From the IMG/VR virus record IMGVR_UViG_3300032240_000979, positions 1 to 64,000 of that record: a DNA stretch of 64,000 bases; one strand, 5' to 3'. This document shows, in pieces, positions 23,091-32,164 of this stretch. This DNA is from a virus. A model generated the notes under the pieces. That model did no database searches and had not been told where the DNA came from. It worked only from the letters and a program-made list of their open reading frames with translations. Every line of letters starts with the position of its first letter. The stretch's first letter is position 1. Position numbers and translations under genes: made by a program.

Positions 23091-23743
23091 TACTTAGTTT
23101 TACGCTTTTTTGCTGGTGCTTTGGACTCTTTATTTTTATTTTTAATAAACTCGCTCATATCTTCTACCTTCATAATATCTAAATTGGTAGTGATATGATC
23201 ATAGAATTCAGGGAAACATTCTTTAAATAGCTTAAGATTAATAACTGTTGACTCCATAGAAGGTCTGGAGAAGGAGGAGTAAAGAGCTTTAACTGCTAAT
23301 TCATCGCCTTGTATAACTGCTTCACGCAATTCTGGACATAGAAAAAGGCCAAGGAAAGAATCTTTAAAACTGTTGATTAACATTCCAATAGATAGTTCAA
23401 ATTGCTTTTGATTTACAAAGAATGTTTCAACTGGAATATTCCAGTTAACCATCGTATCATTGCCGTAATTAATACTAATCTTAAGAGTTTTTTCTTTTAT
23501 CTGCGACCAAATAACTTCACCAAGATAAGGCTGGCAAACAGAGAAAAATCCAGATATTCTGTCTCTAATGTCCGCAGGAATCTCTGAATCAAATTGAGTG
23601 TTGATTGCGATTTTAGTTAAATCAACAATAGCTTCTTTAAAGTTTTTACGAGTAACTTTCTTTTTCAAGACAGATTCAAAGTCTTTCTTTACTTTAGAAA
23701 ATTCTGTAAACAAAATTGTTTCTTGTTCTTTGTAAGTCATCAT
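23090..23743 (-). CDS. Hypothetical protein
   Basis: The 217-residue protein is helical with a charged N-terminus (KEQETILFTEFSKVKKDFES) and a basic Lys/Ala tail (KAPAKKRKTK). The centre contains hydrophobic helices that could be membrane-associated, but no clear transmembrane segment is visible. Its stop overlaps the next gene by one base. A second Met follows the first, so the start may be three bases later. Confidence 0.5.
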   Translation of the reverse strand: MMTYKEQETILFTEFSKVKKDFESVLKKKVTRKNFKEAIVDLTKIAINTQFDSEIPADIRDRISGFFSVCQPYLGEVIWSQIKEKTLKISINYGNDTMVNWNIPVETFFVNQKQFELSIGMLINSFKDSFLGLFLCPELREAVIQGDELAVKALYSSFSRPSMESTVINLKLFKECFPEFYDHITTNLDIMKVEDMSEFIKNKNKESKAPAKKRKTK

Positions 23744-23766
23744 TATTGGATTTCCTTATTTGCTAA

Positions 23767-24081
23767 TTAGCTTTTCCATCCAGAGTCAGGTTGCTGAAAA
23801 GAGTGAAGGGTAATCATACAGTCGCAAACATAATCTTGCGTTGCAAGCCAACCGAGAACTCTTAATTTTTCAAGACCGAATCCAATATTCTTAACTTCCA
23901 TTTCAAATCTTCTTGGAGTTTCGATTGGAAGACCTTCTTCGGATAATGTAATGAGAAGCATTAGTTTTGTATCATCGAGATCATTTGTAGAAATAATCGA
24001 GGCTTTGTAAAGTGTAAGCTCTTGAATGTTAAGATGCTTGCGTGATTTCTCTGTAAGAGCGAATGTAATATCGTATTTCAT
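23767..24081 (-). CDS. Hypothetical protein
   Basis: The 104-residue protein begins MKYDITFALTEKSRKHLNIQ and has a beta-rich centre, with Cys-containing QDYVCDCMITL near the end. Its ATG overlaps the stop of the glycosyltransferase gene by four bases, implying coupling. No family is recognised. Confidence 0.55.
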   Translation of the reverse strand: MKYDITFALTEKSRKHLNIQELTLYKASIISTNDLDDTKLMLLITLSEEGLPIETPRRFEMEVKNIGFGLEKLRVLGWLATQDYVCDCMITLHSFQQPDSGWKS

Positions 24082-25067
24082 TTTAAGAAATTTTTAATTT
24101 TTTGGATGGCGTCAGCTTTTTCGGCAAAAGCTTGAGAGATAAATTGCTGTTGATGTTTTAATTCTTGCTCGTAATTGAGAGAAGAAGCATACTTTGTCAA
24201 GCCTTTTGACAATCTTTTTTCATCAATCAATATGTTTGGAGATAAATTATATCCGCAATTCTTGATTGTGTTTTCGCATCCAGCGTCGAACAGCATCACA
24301 ACGTCACTCATTAGAGCTTCGTAAAAACGATTAGCTAAAAACGCATAGTTGTTGTGAGTGTGCAAATCTTCAATGTAAATTGAGTATTTATATTTGCGTA
24401 AATCTTCTTCATTTTTCTTCCAAGATAGTTTGTCAACGTAAGTGCAGTTGCAGTTGATCGCTTGGAATTTCTTGACGTTCTTTGGCGAACAAGAAAGAGA
24501 AACTCCTTCTGTTAAGAATTTCTCGAAAGAAAATTGGCGATGCTTGCGATAAGTGCCGTAATAAATGATGCCGTCCTTGTCGGCAGGATTCGTAAGATTG
24601 CGCGTATCCATAATCAAGGAATTGAGATTAACCGTGAACCACTCGACAATAAAGTCGTTCAGCTTTTTACCCGCGATGTTTTTGTTGAGAATCCAGTGGC
24701 GATAGCCGCTACGAGGATTATTGCAGATCATGTCATACTTTAATCCATGATTGATTACGCCGTAACGAAGAAGCTGATTGTCTTCAATGTCATGGTCGTT
24801 AACGAGCCAAACATATCTGGCGTTTGGATTCTTCGTCAGAATTTCGCGGTAAGGAACATGAGGCATATACGGTGACGCATACGCGCAAATGATTACGTCA
24901 TATTGGTTGGCTAAGATTTGTGGCAATTTGTATTCGCCATCCAATAAGTCTGCGCCGAGCGCCTCGGCCAGAATCAAGCTGTTACGGCAATGAACGATTG
25001 AGGTATCGTCAAACTCATTTGACAGCGGCTTTCTCTTGCTTGTGCTTTCGATGATTAAGATTTTCAT
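24078..25067 (-). CDS. Glycosyltransferase-like protein (GT-B type)
   Basis: The 329-residue protein starts MKILIIESTSKRKP and shows a two-Rossmann layout: an N-terminal half with YDVIICAYASPYMP and ARYVWLVNDHD, and a C-terminal half with KYSIYIEDLHTHNNYAFLANRFYEALMSDVVMLFD. The latter resembles the nucleotide-sugar binding end of GT-B enzymes (an E after F.EA, a Gly/Asn tail). It overlaps the end of the deaminase gene by 53 bases, with no later good start. A role in decorating phage DNA, virion or host surface is open. Confidence 0.65.
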   Translation of the reverse strand: MKILIIESTSKRKPLSNEFDDTSIVHCRNSLILAEALGADLLDGEYKLPQILANQYDVIICAYASPYMPHVPYREILTKNPNARYVWLVNDHDIEDNQLLRYGVINHGLKYDMICNNPRSGYRHWILNKNIAGKKLNDFIVEWFTVNLNSLIMDTRNLTNPADKDGIIYYGTYRKHRQFSFEKFLTEGVSLSCSPKNVKKFQAINCNCTYVDKLSWKKNEEDLRKYKYSIYIEDLHTHNNYAFLANRFYEALMSDVVMLFDAGCENTIKNCGYNLSPNILIDEKRLSKGLTKYASSLNYEQELKHQQQFISQAFAEKADAIQKIKNFLK

Positions 25068-25440
25068 TAAATTTTGTGAATTCGCCTTGTTCGTTTGAGT
25101 AATAAATTTCTTTAAAAATTACATCGTTCAAAAGCTTTTGGCAGTGTTTGCAAGGTTTACCCATAGCTATTTTTTCGTTTCTGTCAATACGAAATGTAAC
25201 TAAAGTATTTTTTGAGTGATCGACCTTGCCAGATTTAATGACGGCGCACGCTTCGGCATGGATGCCGCTTCCTTCAAAATAACCGTACTTTCTGTTTATC
25301 GGGTGAGACTTGTTTGAGTTTCTTCCGATAGAAACAACACGATTCTTGTGCAGTATAAAAGCAAAATGACGACACCGGATTCCAGTGTCGTCATAGATAA
25401 TTAGGCTTTTTGCTAAATTTACGAGGCGATCAAACTTCAT
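25015..25440 (-). CDS. Cytidine/deoxycytidylate deaminase family protein
   Basis: The 141-residue protein has the zinc deaminase motif HAEACAV (His ligand and catalytic Glu, about 80-86) and PCKHC (two Cys ligands), the CDA-fold set. Phage dCMP deaminases supply dUMP for thymidylate synthase; thyX lies elsewhere in the window. The start at 25440 (MKFDRLVNL) is preferred because the upstream ATG at 25452 overlaps a -10-like box. A perfect 10-bp inverted repeat lies in its early codons. It is the first gene of a long run ending with the adenylate cyclase. Confidence 0.78.
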   Translation of the reverse strand: MKFDRLVNLAKSLIIYDDTGIRCRHFAFILHKNRVVSIGRNSNKSHPINRKYGYFEGSGIHAEACAVIKSGKVDHSKNTLVTFRIDRNEKIAMGKPCKHCQKLLNDVIFKEIYYSNEQGEFTKFNENLNHRKHKQEKAAVK

Positions 25441-25450
25441 TGGAAGCTGC

Positions 25451-25480
25451 ATTTAATGCAAACTTCGCAACCTGTGTCAA
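25451..25480 (-). promoter_or_regulatory. Candidate sigma70 promoter before the deaminase gene
   Basis: TTGACA (25475-25480) and TTAAAT (25451-25456) are 18 bases apart on the minus strand. Transcription would start around 25445, giving a very short leader before the ATG at 25440. All genes from here to 17234 lie in one direction with no internal terminator, so it could drive the curli-like operon. Confidence 0.45.
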
Positions 25481-25965
25481 GAGCTTTTTCTATAAATAAG
25501 TTTTAAAAACAACTCGCTTTCTTCGTTAACTTCCTCGAAACCATAAGATTTAATTAATTTCAAATAAGACTCAAATCTTTTTCGCTTTTTGAATACATGA
25601 ACAGTAATTTCATTGTATTTAGATATTTCTAGATAGTTAGTAAAAGCTTTCTTAATTTGTTCTGTTTGGTGGATAACTTTGGGGTCAGAGAACATATAAG
25701 TAAATTCGGCAGATACGCTAGTTGTTTCTCTGAACACTAATGCGCCAAAAATCTTACTTTTATCGTCTTTAAACACGCAAGATGTTCTAAAGTTGTTTTG
25801 AAGATTTAAAGATATTTCCTTAAAAAATAACGAAGGAGAAGCTATTGTGGTAATACCAAAGGAAGCTTGAGCTTTTACAGCTAACCTTAAAACGTCAGGC
25901 AAATCAGATAAACGCATTGGCATTACCGTAAATGCGTCTATTTTTATATGGTTTTTCTGACTCAT
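25477..25965 (-). CDS. GNAT-like acetyltransferase
   Basis: The 162-residue protein contains FTVMPMRLSDLPDVLRLAVKA and a central KSKIFGALVFRETTSVSAEFTYMF, consistent with the strand-turn-helix of GNAT folds, then EITVHVFKKRKRFESYLKLIKSYGFEEV, the typical C-terminal part. The acetyl-CoA loop is not clear. Similar phage proteins often lie next to tail genes. It faces away from the tail module; 30 bases separate its ATG from that of the gpL homologue. Confidence 0.6.
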   Translation of the reverse strand: MSQKNHIKIDAFTVMPMRLSDLPDVLRLAVKAQASFGITTIASPSLFFKEISLNLQNNFRTSCVFKDDKSKIFGALVFRETTSVSAEFTYMFSDPKVIHQTEQIKKAFTNYLEISKYNEITVHVFKKRKRFESYLKLIKSYGFEEVNEESELFLKLIYRKSS

Positions 25966-25995
25966 GGGTGTAATATAATCTAAAGGTAAAAGGAA

Positions 25996-27558
25996 ATGTC
26001 AAGGGAATCTAATCATAAAGCTAATTCGGAGTTATTTTCGCTGGAACCAACAGCGTTATTGGAGTTTTTCGTGATTTATTATGATTACGTTAATATGCCA
26101 GATGAGAAACTTTACATTCATGGCGGCACTAATGGAATTAATGGCTCAATCTATTGGCAAGGAGAAGAATATGTACCATTTCCTATTCAAAGTTCAGGTT
26201 TCGAGAGCAAAGGAGATGGAACACTTCCTAGACCAAAGTTAATGGTATCTAATCAGGACTTTTTCATGTCCAACTTGATTAGAAGATACAACAATCTCGC
26301 TGGTGCTAAGATAGTTAGAAAAAGAGTATTTCTCAAATTTTTAGACAATAGAAACTTTTCTGAACAGCGTAATCCTTATGGAACTGCCGATGCTAATGCT
26401 GGTTTAGAAGATCAAGTATTTTTCATTTTAAGAAAATCGAGCGAAAATAAAGCTGTTGTTGAATTTGAACTTAGTTCTCCACTTGAGTTAGAACACGTTA
26501 CATTTCCGAAACGTATTGTTATGGCGCGTTATTGTTCATTTCATTATAGAGGTAATGGTTGTCGTTACATGGGTCCACCAATAGCTAATGAATACGATCA
26601 AAGACTTTCGGCGGCAATGGATTTTAGAACAGGTATTCTTAAAAGAAAATATACTAACGATACACTGCCTCCTTTAGCTGGCGATCCTCCTGTAGATGTT
26701 ATTGAAGATTATCCAGATTTTTTTAACACAGATTTACGCAATTCTATTTATGTTGGTTCTTCAGAACAAGTTTTATCTGACATTACAATAGGAACCGCAA
26801 CGCAAAAATGTTTTACTGAGTTCTATGGATTTTTTAAAGTTGATCGTGGAGAAAATGGCAGTTATTCTTTTGGCATTGATGTTGATGATTCAGCAGAAGT
26901 ATATATTGATGGTGTTAAAATAGCTTATAAATATGGAACAGGGGCAATGAGAAATGAAAATTTACCTAGTGTTTTTAGCGTAATTGTTTCTAGTCCAAAT
27001 TTGGGAGTAGGTTATCATAATATTTTAATTAAACATTATAATTATTTAGGTGGCAATGGCTTTGATTTATATTATCAAACAGGAACTAATTTAGGAACAG
27101 CAACTTGGACAAAGGTTCCAGCTTCGCGTTATTATTATGATGTGACAGACTCTGGAAAACTTTCTTCGGCACAGAAATTTACATTTGATGCTTCATTAAA
27201 CAAATCAGTTGGAAATGATAGAGCTACATTACTGTCAGCTAAGAATGAATTAAAGTGGAAAAATAATGGTAACAGTTATAAAGTTGGCGATTTTGTATAT
27301 AGAGAAACAAGCAATATAAAAGTTTCTAAGAGCGATATTAATGAGGTGCCAAATTGGGAACCTCTCATGAAAGTGTATGTTTGCTTAAAGAACCATACAT
27401 CAGCACCAAATAAAGATCCATTATTCAATAAAGAATATTGGGTAGCTGACCAATGCTCCAAAACTCTCACTGGATGCAGAATGAGATTTGAGAACGAAGC
27501 CTCTCTACCTTTTGGTGGATTCCCCGGTACTGAAGAATACAGCATTAACGGACAATAA
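25996..27558 (+). CDS. Minor tail protein L homologue with PA14-like insertion
   Basis: The 520-residue protein begins with a gpL-like domain (FFVIYYDYVNMPDEKLYIHGG; FVMARYCSFHYRGNGCRY). It shows four Cys at about 180, 189, 487 and 494, as expected for the iron-sulfur site of lambda gpL. Between the two Cys pairs lies a PA14-like domain (about 265-380: YGFFKVDRGENGSYSFGID, DDSAEVYIDG, GYHNILIKHY, GFDLYY). A module with YKVGDFVYRE and KVYVCLKNHTSAP, resembling a CBM5/12-type sugar-binding motif, follows (about 420-485). The start has a clear AAGG-type ribosome site. It opens the plus-strand tail-tip run. Confidence 0.85.
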   Translation: MSRESNHKANSELFSLEPTALLEFFVIYYDYVNMPDEKLYIHGGTNGINGSIYWQGEEYVPFPIQSSGFESKGDGTLPRPKLMVSNQDFFMSNLIRRYNNLAGAKIVRKRVFLKFLDNRNFSEQRNPYGTADANAGLEDQVFFILRKSSENKAVVEFELSSPLELEHVTFPKRIVMARYCSFHYRGNGCRYMGPPIANEYDQRLSAAMDFRTGILKRKYTNDTLPPLAGDPPVDVIEDYPDFFNTDLRNSIYVGSSEQVLSDITIGTATQKCFTEFYGFFKVDRGENGSYSFGIDVDDSAEVYIDGVKIAYKYGTGAMRNENLPSVFSVIVSSPNLGVGYHNILIKHYNYLGGNGFDLYYQTGTNLGTATWTKVPASRYYYDVTDSGKLSSAQKFTFDASLNKSVGNDRATLLSAKNELKWKNNGNSYKVGDFVYRETSNIKVSKSDINEVPNWEPLMKVYVCLKNHTSAPNKDPLFNKEYWVADQCSKTLTGCRMRFENEASLPFGGFPGTEEYSINGQ

Positions 27559-27559
27559 T

Positions 27560-27922
27560 ATGAAATCTATAATTGATCATGCAGCTACATCTGACCTTGA
27601 AGTTTGCGGCTTTATTTGCATGGAAGATAACAAAGTTGTAACTGAACCAGCTAAAAATATTGCGATTTATGAAAACAACTTATTTGAAATTCATCCATTA
27701 GAGGTTGTAAAGAAAATCAGAAGCGGCAAGTTAATGGCGATTTACCATACTCATCCTTCGTCTGGAGAAGAAGAATCTAAGTTCGATAAATTCAACTGCG
27801 AAAATTCTTGTGTTCCGTATTTAATCTATAGCAAGCAAACAGAGAAATTTAATCTTTTAACACCAAAGATTCCTCACGTTAGCAAAGAATACGTTAAAAT
27901 ATTAAAGGAGATGTATGACTAA
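27560..27922 (+). CDS. Tail assembly protein K-like JAMM peptidase
   Basis: The 120-residue protein (start ATG at 27560) has CGFICME, then YHTHPSSGEEESKFD, the metal-binding JAMM set (His-x-His, Ser, Asp) seen in the N-terminal domain of lambda gpK. It lacks the C-terminal NlpC/P60 domain of full gpK, so it is a short version. It lies directly after the gpL homologue and overlaps the gpI homologue by eight bases. It probably helps tail-tip assembly or processing. The longer upstream frame would overlap gpL. Confidence 0.82.
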   Translation: MKSIIDHAATSDLEVCGFICMEDNKVVTEPAKNIAIYENNLFEIHPLEVVKKIRSGKLMAIYHTHPSSGEEESKFDKFNCENSCVPYLIYSKQTEKFNLLTPKIPHVSKEYVKILKEMYD

Positions 27923-30719
27923 TATATACCTGCACGGAGAATTGAGAAATCTTTACGGAGAGCATTTTAAGCTGAATATTGAATCAGCTAAAGATACTTT
28001 TCGCGCAATTAATTCTAATAGAAAAGGTTTTATTACTGCGGTTAAGAAATTAATGGCAAAAGGAGTTTTTTATAGAATTATTATTGATGACGAAATATTA
28101 AATGATCCTAAAGAGTTGGAAATACAAAGAATACCAAAAGAAATACATATTTTGCCTATAGTGTGGGGAGCTGGATCAAATGCAGGTAAAGGAATAGCTA
28201 TGGTAGTAGCAGCGGCGGCTTTAGCATGGTTTGCTGGGCCTACCGCATGGATGCTAATGATGGATATGGGTTTGAGCACAACCGCTGCAACCGCTGTTCA
28301 AGGAACTTTATATTCTATAGCTGGAGCTATCGCTATACAAGGAGTAATGACGCTTCTTTATCCGCCGCCAAAACCAGATTTTAATCAAGAAGTATCTGCT
28401 GGTGGCAAATCTTATCTTTTCGGAAGTAAACCCGGCAACGCTTCTCAAGGCCAAGCTGTTCCTGTTGGATATGGTAGATTAGTTATTCAATCGTCTCAAA
28501 TAAGCGCAACAGCAAACCACTATCCATTAGCAACAGACATTAAAACATTGATGACTCCTGTCGATATGCCTGTTAATGATTATACTGAAATTTTGGCAAA
28601 TGATGAAGCTCCTTCTCCTTATGGATTAAATGTAGATGGATTCTCTACAAACCAAGCTACAGACTTAGGAGATAGTCAAATCTTCTCTTCTATCAATTTA
28701 GTTAATTCTTATATCAATATTCTAACTACTAGCGTAGGCAAAGTAGCAAGCGATCCTGTTGAAGTTGTTGTCAAAACTAATGGAGAAGTTGTATCAAACC
28801 CAAATTTAGATACATACAATCCAGATATTAGTTATGAATGGAAAGAGATTTTAGCAACTACTCCTGGTGCTATTAAGATGGAAACTGCGTACGCTTTCAA
28901 TGATGGATTAGTTTATCGTTCTTACGATCCATTGTCATTTAGATTGAAAACTAATTTAGGAACTGGAAATTTAAATACTCAACCAAATTACTTTAATGTT
29001 TATGAAAGCGGCTCCTTGGTAAAATGGGGTCCAACCGAATTTAACGATTTAAATATAGGAGCTTGGGATAAAGATTATATCTTCAAGAAAAAAGAACTGA
29101 CTAACTATCAAGACCGTTATTTCTCTGCCATAAGAAATTCAATGGGCAAAGCTACAGTTAGTAGCGCATCTAGAGTTGGAAGCGTGGTAACAGTAACAAC
29201 AGCAAATTCTCACGGATTTTTAAATAATATTAATGTTAATGTATTTGAGTTAATTGGAAGCGGAGCTAATAGTTCTTACGCCAATGGAACTCACTTAATA
29301 TCTGTTACAGGTTCAGGAACAGGACAAACAAATTTTACATTTACTATTTCTGGAGCTAGTGGATCTGAAACATATACTACCTCTGCTGATTCTTATGCGA
29401 TAGCTACTGAACAAATCGCTCCTTTAAGTGGATCGACAATAAATACTGGATTTTGGTCTGAAATACAACCTCCGTCTAATCAATATATCTATAAATCATT
29501 AAGAACAAATACTGGTGTTATTCCATCTTTGGATACTACAGGTTGGAGTTTAATTACATCTCCAACAGCAGAAACAGGATTTAATGCTTTGACAAATAGT
29601 TTCCCAGCATTTTCTAAACAAGATATTTATGTTGGAGACGTTAATCAAACAAATTTACAAACAATCATTAATACAGATGGAGATAGAAACTCTGTAGATA
29701 ATTACATGATGGAATTTTATGGTTATCTATATGTAGAAATGGATAAAGATAAGATCATTGATGTTGTTGATGCTCAAAATGGAATAACTTACGAAATAAC
29801 CAAAATAGGTTCAACAGGTCAATGGGCAACTATTGGATTAACTGGTGCAGGTGGCACTCCTATCATGCCTGAACTTGGAATGACTTTCGTTAAAAATTCA
29901 ACGCCAGCTTTAACAGCGAGCAATGGAAAAGTTTATCCTGTAAGAAAATTTAATTTCAAGGTAGATTCTGACGATGCTGGCGATCTTCATATAGATGGAC
30001 AACTAGCAAGCTCGTATTACGATTCGCATGGATTCGCATTAAATAATATTCCAACTCCAGCAATAGCAGACATACCATCTACAACAACAGAGATAATGTT
30101 GACGGCAGGTTATCACCGTTTGAACGCTAGATTCCAAGATGGAATTGGTTCTGATGGATTAAGCATTTATTATAGATCCAAACTTGATGGCGAATCTTAT
30201 TCTGAATATCAAGTATTGCCGTCTTCTGTTTTAAAGCATCGTTCTTATACAGATTTATCTCAAAAGAAAAACGTCAAATTCTCTAATAAACGAGCTTTAA
30301 TTTCGGCTTCTTCAATGGTAGCTGGTAAAAAATACAAAATCGTTACTTTAGGAAGTGTTAATTGGAGTTCTATTGGAGCTAGTTCTCCAGTCGTAGGAAG
30401 TATATTTTATAAAAACAATACAGCAGTGAGCGGTTCTGGAGGATATGTATTTGAGGATTTATTTAGTCAAACCCAAATATCTTCTGCTGAATTTAATAGA
30501 TTAGTTAGATTTACTGCCGAAAGACCAAGTTCTGATTTATTTGCTTCGGCAAAATCTGGTTTATCTGTATATAAAGCAAAATGGCAATGCGTAGCTAAGA
30601 TTGGAGCATCTAATACACTCTATTCTTCGCCAGTCAAAATAGATGTAAAGTTCTTAAACTCTAATGCTCAAAAATCTGTATCAGCTTCCATCAGCGATCC
30701 TAGATCAATTAGCGAATAA
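27915..30719 (+). CDS. Tail assembly protein I homologue with long PA14-bearing extension
   Basis: The first 200 or so residues match lambda gpI: NIYLHGELRNLYGEHFKL, a Gly/Ala-rich membrane-like stretch (KGIAMVVAAAALAWFAG, TLYSIAGAIAIQGVMTLL) and SYLFGSKPGNASQGQAVPVGYGRL. Typical gpI ends near there, but this protein has 934 residues. The rest is beta-rich, with a PA14-like part (about 560-750: MEFYGYLYVEM, FKVDSDDAGDLHIDG, GYHRLNARFQDG, GLSIYY) and immunoglobulin-like segments (TVSSASRVGSVVTVTTANSH). The extension may bind glycans or the host surface. It is more likely a structural part than an assembly chaperone. Confidence 0.82.
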   Translation: MTNIYLHGELRNLYGEHFKLNIESAKDTFRAINSNRKGFITAVKKLMAKGVFYRIIIDDEILNDPKELEIQRIPKEIHILPIVWGAGSNAGKGIAMVVAAAALAWFAGPTAWMLMMDMGLSTTAATAVQGTLYSIAGAIAIQGVMTLLYPPPKPDFNQEVSAGGKSYLFGSKPGNASQGQAVPVGYGRLVIQSSQISATANHYPLATDIKTLMTPVDMPVNDYTEILANDEAPSPYGLNVDGFSTNQATDLGDSQIFSSINLVNSYINILTTSVGKVASDPVEVVVKTNGEVVSNPNLDTYNPDISYEWKEILATTPGAIKMETAYAFNDGLVYRSYDPLSFRLKTNLGTGNLNTQPNYFNVYESGSLVKWGPTEFNDLNIGAWDKDYIFKKKELTNYQDRYFSAIRNSMGKATVSSASRVGSVVTVTTANSHGFLNNINVNVFELIGSGANSSYANGTHLISVTGSGTGQTNFTFTISGASGSETYTTSADSYAIATEQIAPLSGSTINTGFWSEIQPPSNQYIYKSLRTNTGVIPSLDTTGWSLITSPTAETGFNALTNSFPAFSKQDIYVGDVNQTNLQTIINTDGDRNSVDNYMMEFYGYLYVEMDKDKIIDVVDAQNGITYEITKIGSTGQWATIGLTGAGGTPIMPELGMTFVKNSTPALTASNGKVYPVRKFNFKVDSDDAGDLHIDGQLASSYYDSHGFALNNIPTPAIADIPSTTTEIMLTAGYHRLNARFQDGIGSDGLSIYYRSKLDGESYSEYQVLPSSVLKHRSYTDLSQKKNVKFSNKRALISASSMVAGKKYKIVTLGSVNWSSIGASSPVVGSIFYKNNTAVSGSGGYVFEDLFSQTQISSAEFNRLVRFTAERPSSDLFASAKSGLSVYKAKWQCVAKIGASNTLYSSPVKIDVKFLNSNAQKSVSASISDPRSISE

Positions 30720-30724
30720 ACTAT

Positions 30725-31585
30725 ATGAAAATACTTAATCCATATAGATTTTTTAAAGGAGCGTTTGGTTCTGGAACTAATGCTTCTACGCCACAATTAA
30801 TACCGCCAACTAGCGATGTAAATTTATTAAAATCAATATCTATATTTGAATGCGTGGATTTGCTTTGCGAAGGACCAATCTACGGATTGGTAGATCAATT
30901 TGGCAAAAAGATATATGGTTTAGATATGCTCAAAGGTATTTATCTAAACGATACTCCTGTTATGAATTATAAAGGAGAGTATAATTACAGAAATGTAATG
31001 ATGGAAATTAATCTCGGTACAGAAAACCAAAAAGCTTTAAATAACTTTAAAAAAGTATATATAGCTCGCCCAGCAAACTTTAAGTTACTTGGACCAATAA
31101 GTAGTGCAGGAGAACCTTTGGATAATAGACCCGGCGGTAACTTCGTTGATTGGGCCAAGAACAGCAATGGATGGCCGACGCAAGATCAAGATCCTTTTAT
31201 ATTCATCCATAAAATTAAAAATAAAGACGTTAAAAAATTAAAAGTTAGTTTAATGATTGAACAACTTTTTGATACAGTTAGCGAAGGAAACACAAAGGCT
31301 GGATTAGGAACAAACAAAGCTACTAACTTACAGTTAAACATTAAATATGGATTAGATGGTGGCACTAACATAACAAATAGAACAGTATCTATTAACGGTT
31401 ACGTTCAATCTCCATACGGATTAATGATTGGAGATGGATCTAGTTTAGGAATTGGTGGAACAGTAAATTCTAATGTTACAAGCACAACAAGTAATTCTGG
31501 TGGATCAGGCGGATCTACATATAATAACGAAGGAAATAGAAGCTGGAATACATATACAAATGAATGGATGACAGGAGAACCATAA
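30725..31585 (+). CDS. N-terminal part of tail tip attachment protein J
   Basis: The 286-residue protein has SISIFECVDLLCEGPIYGLV (about 38-57), the usual near-N-terminal block of gpJ, then GIYLNDTPVMN and MMEINLGTENQ. The C-terminus (about 250-285) is Gly/Ser/Asn-rich (SNSGGSGGSTYNN) and looks like a linker. gpJ normally runs on from here; instead the gene stops, a 187-residue unrelated protein follows, and gpJ resumes at 32165. This is a split tail-tip protein. Confidence 0.78.
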   Translation: MKILNPYRFFKGAFGSGTNASTPQLIPPTSDVNLLKSISIFECVDLLCEGPIYGLVDQFGKKIYGLDMLKGIYLNDTPVMNYKGEYNYRNVMMEINLGTENQKALNNFKKVYIARPANFKLLGPISSAGEPLDNRPGGNFVDWAKNSNGWPTQDQDPFIFIHKIKNKDVKKLKVSLMIEQLFDTVSEGNTKAGLGTNKATNLQLNIKYGLDGGTNITNRTVSINGYVQSPYGLMIGDGSSLGIGGTVNSNVTSTTSNSGGSGGSTYNNEGNRSWNTYTNEWMTGEP

Positions 31586-31586
31586 T

Positions 31587-32150
31587 ATGGCTATACAAAA
31601 AACACAAGCAGAAAATATAGCTTTAGGAATCAGTCCAAGAAATTATTCGGCCATCTTATCAACTATTTATGATTTAAATGATAAGGCTGTAAGCAATTAT
31701 GTTCCAGAAGCACCGAATACAATTGTTTATTCAAATTCCGTTATTGGTGAAGGTTCTTCTCATAAAACATTCAATACTTTAGCTTCTGGTTCGTTCGTCA
31801 AAGGAGATACCATAACTGTTTCAGGAAGAGCTTCTTATCTAATTTATAGTGGATATACTACTATAGCAGAAAAAGCGGCGATTAAAATTGTAGCTCAAAT
31901 TGATTTTGGACGCTATTCTTCAACGTATCAAGCTTATTCTTGGGAAGCGTTAGCAAGTGAAATTGTATCCGATGGAGCAAATGTAGGTCAATTTTCTTTT
32001 GAAATTCCATCAAGTATCACTAGTAAACTAGCGGTTGCCGATGATCACTATTTAACAATTAGAGCAACATCTCCAGATAATGCTTTTGTTCAGTTAACCG
32101 CAAGCGGAACAACGGATAATGTAAGAAAGTTTGCAATAACTGCATCTTAA
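31587..32150 (+). CDS. Virion-type beta-rich protein inserted in the J region
   Basis: The 187-residue protein begins MAIQKTQAENIALGISPRNY and continues with SGSFVKGDTITVSGRAS, IKIVAQIDFGRYSS and FSFEIPSSITS, a beta-sandwich look with many Ser and Thr and no Cys. It is placed between the two gpJ pieces with one- to fourteen-base gaps, so it is likely a tail-tip component. No specific family is recognised. Confidence 0.6.
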   Translation: MAIQKTQAENIALGISPRNYSAILSTIYDLNDKAVSNYVPEAPNTIVYSNSVIGEGSSHKTFNTLASGSFVKGDTITVSGRASYLIYSGYTTIAEKAAIKIVAQIDFGRYSSTYQAYSWEALASEIVSDGANVGQFSFEIPSSITSKLAVADDHYLTIRATSPDNAFVQLTASGTTDNVRKFAITAS

Positions 32151-32164
32151 AAATATAATAATTT

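Noticed and set aside
25490-25498. TATAAATA resembling a T4 late promoter
   Set aside because: A single copy inside a gene, not placed before late genes; no pattern of such sites was seen in the window.
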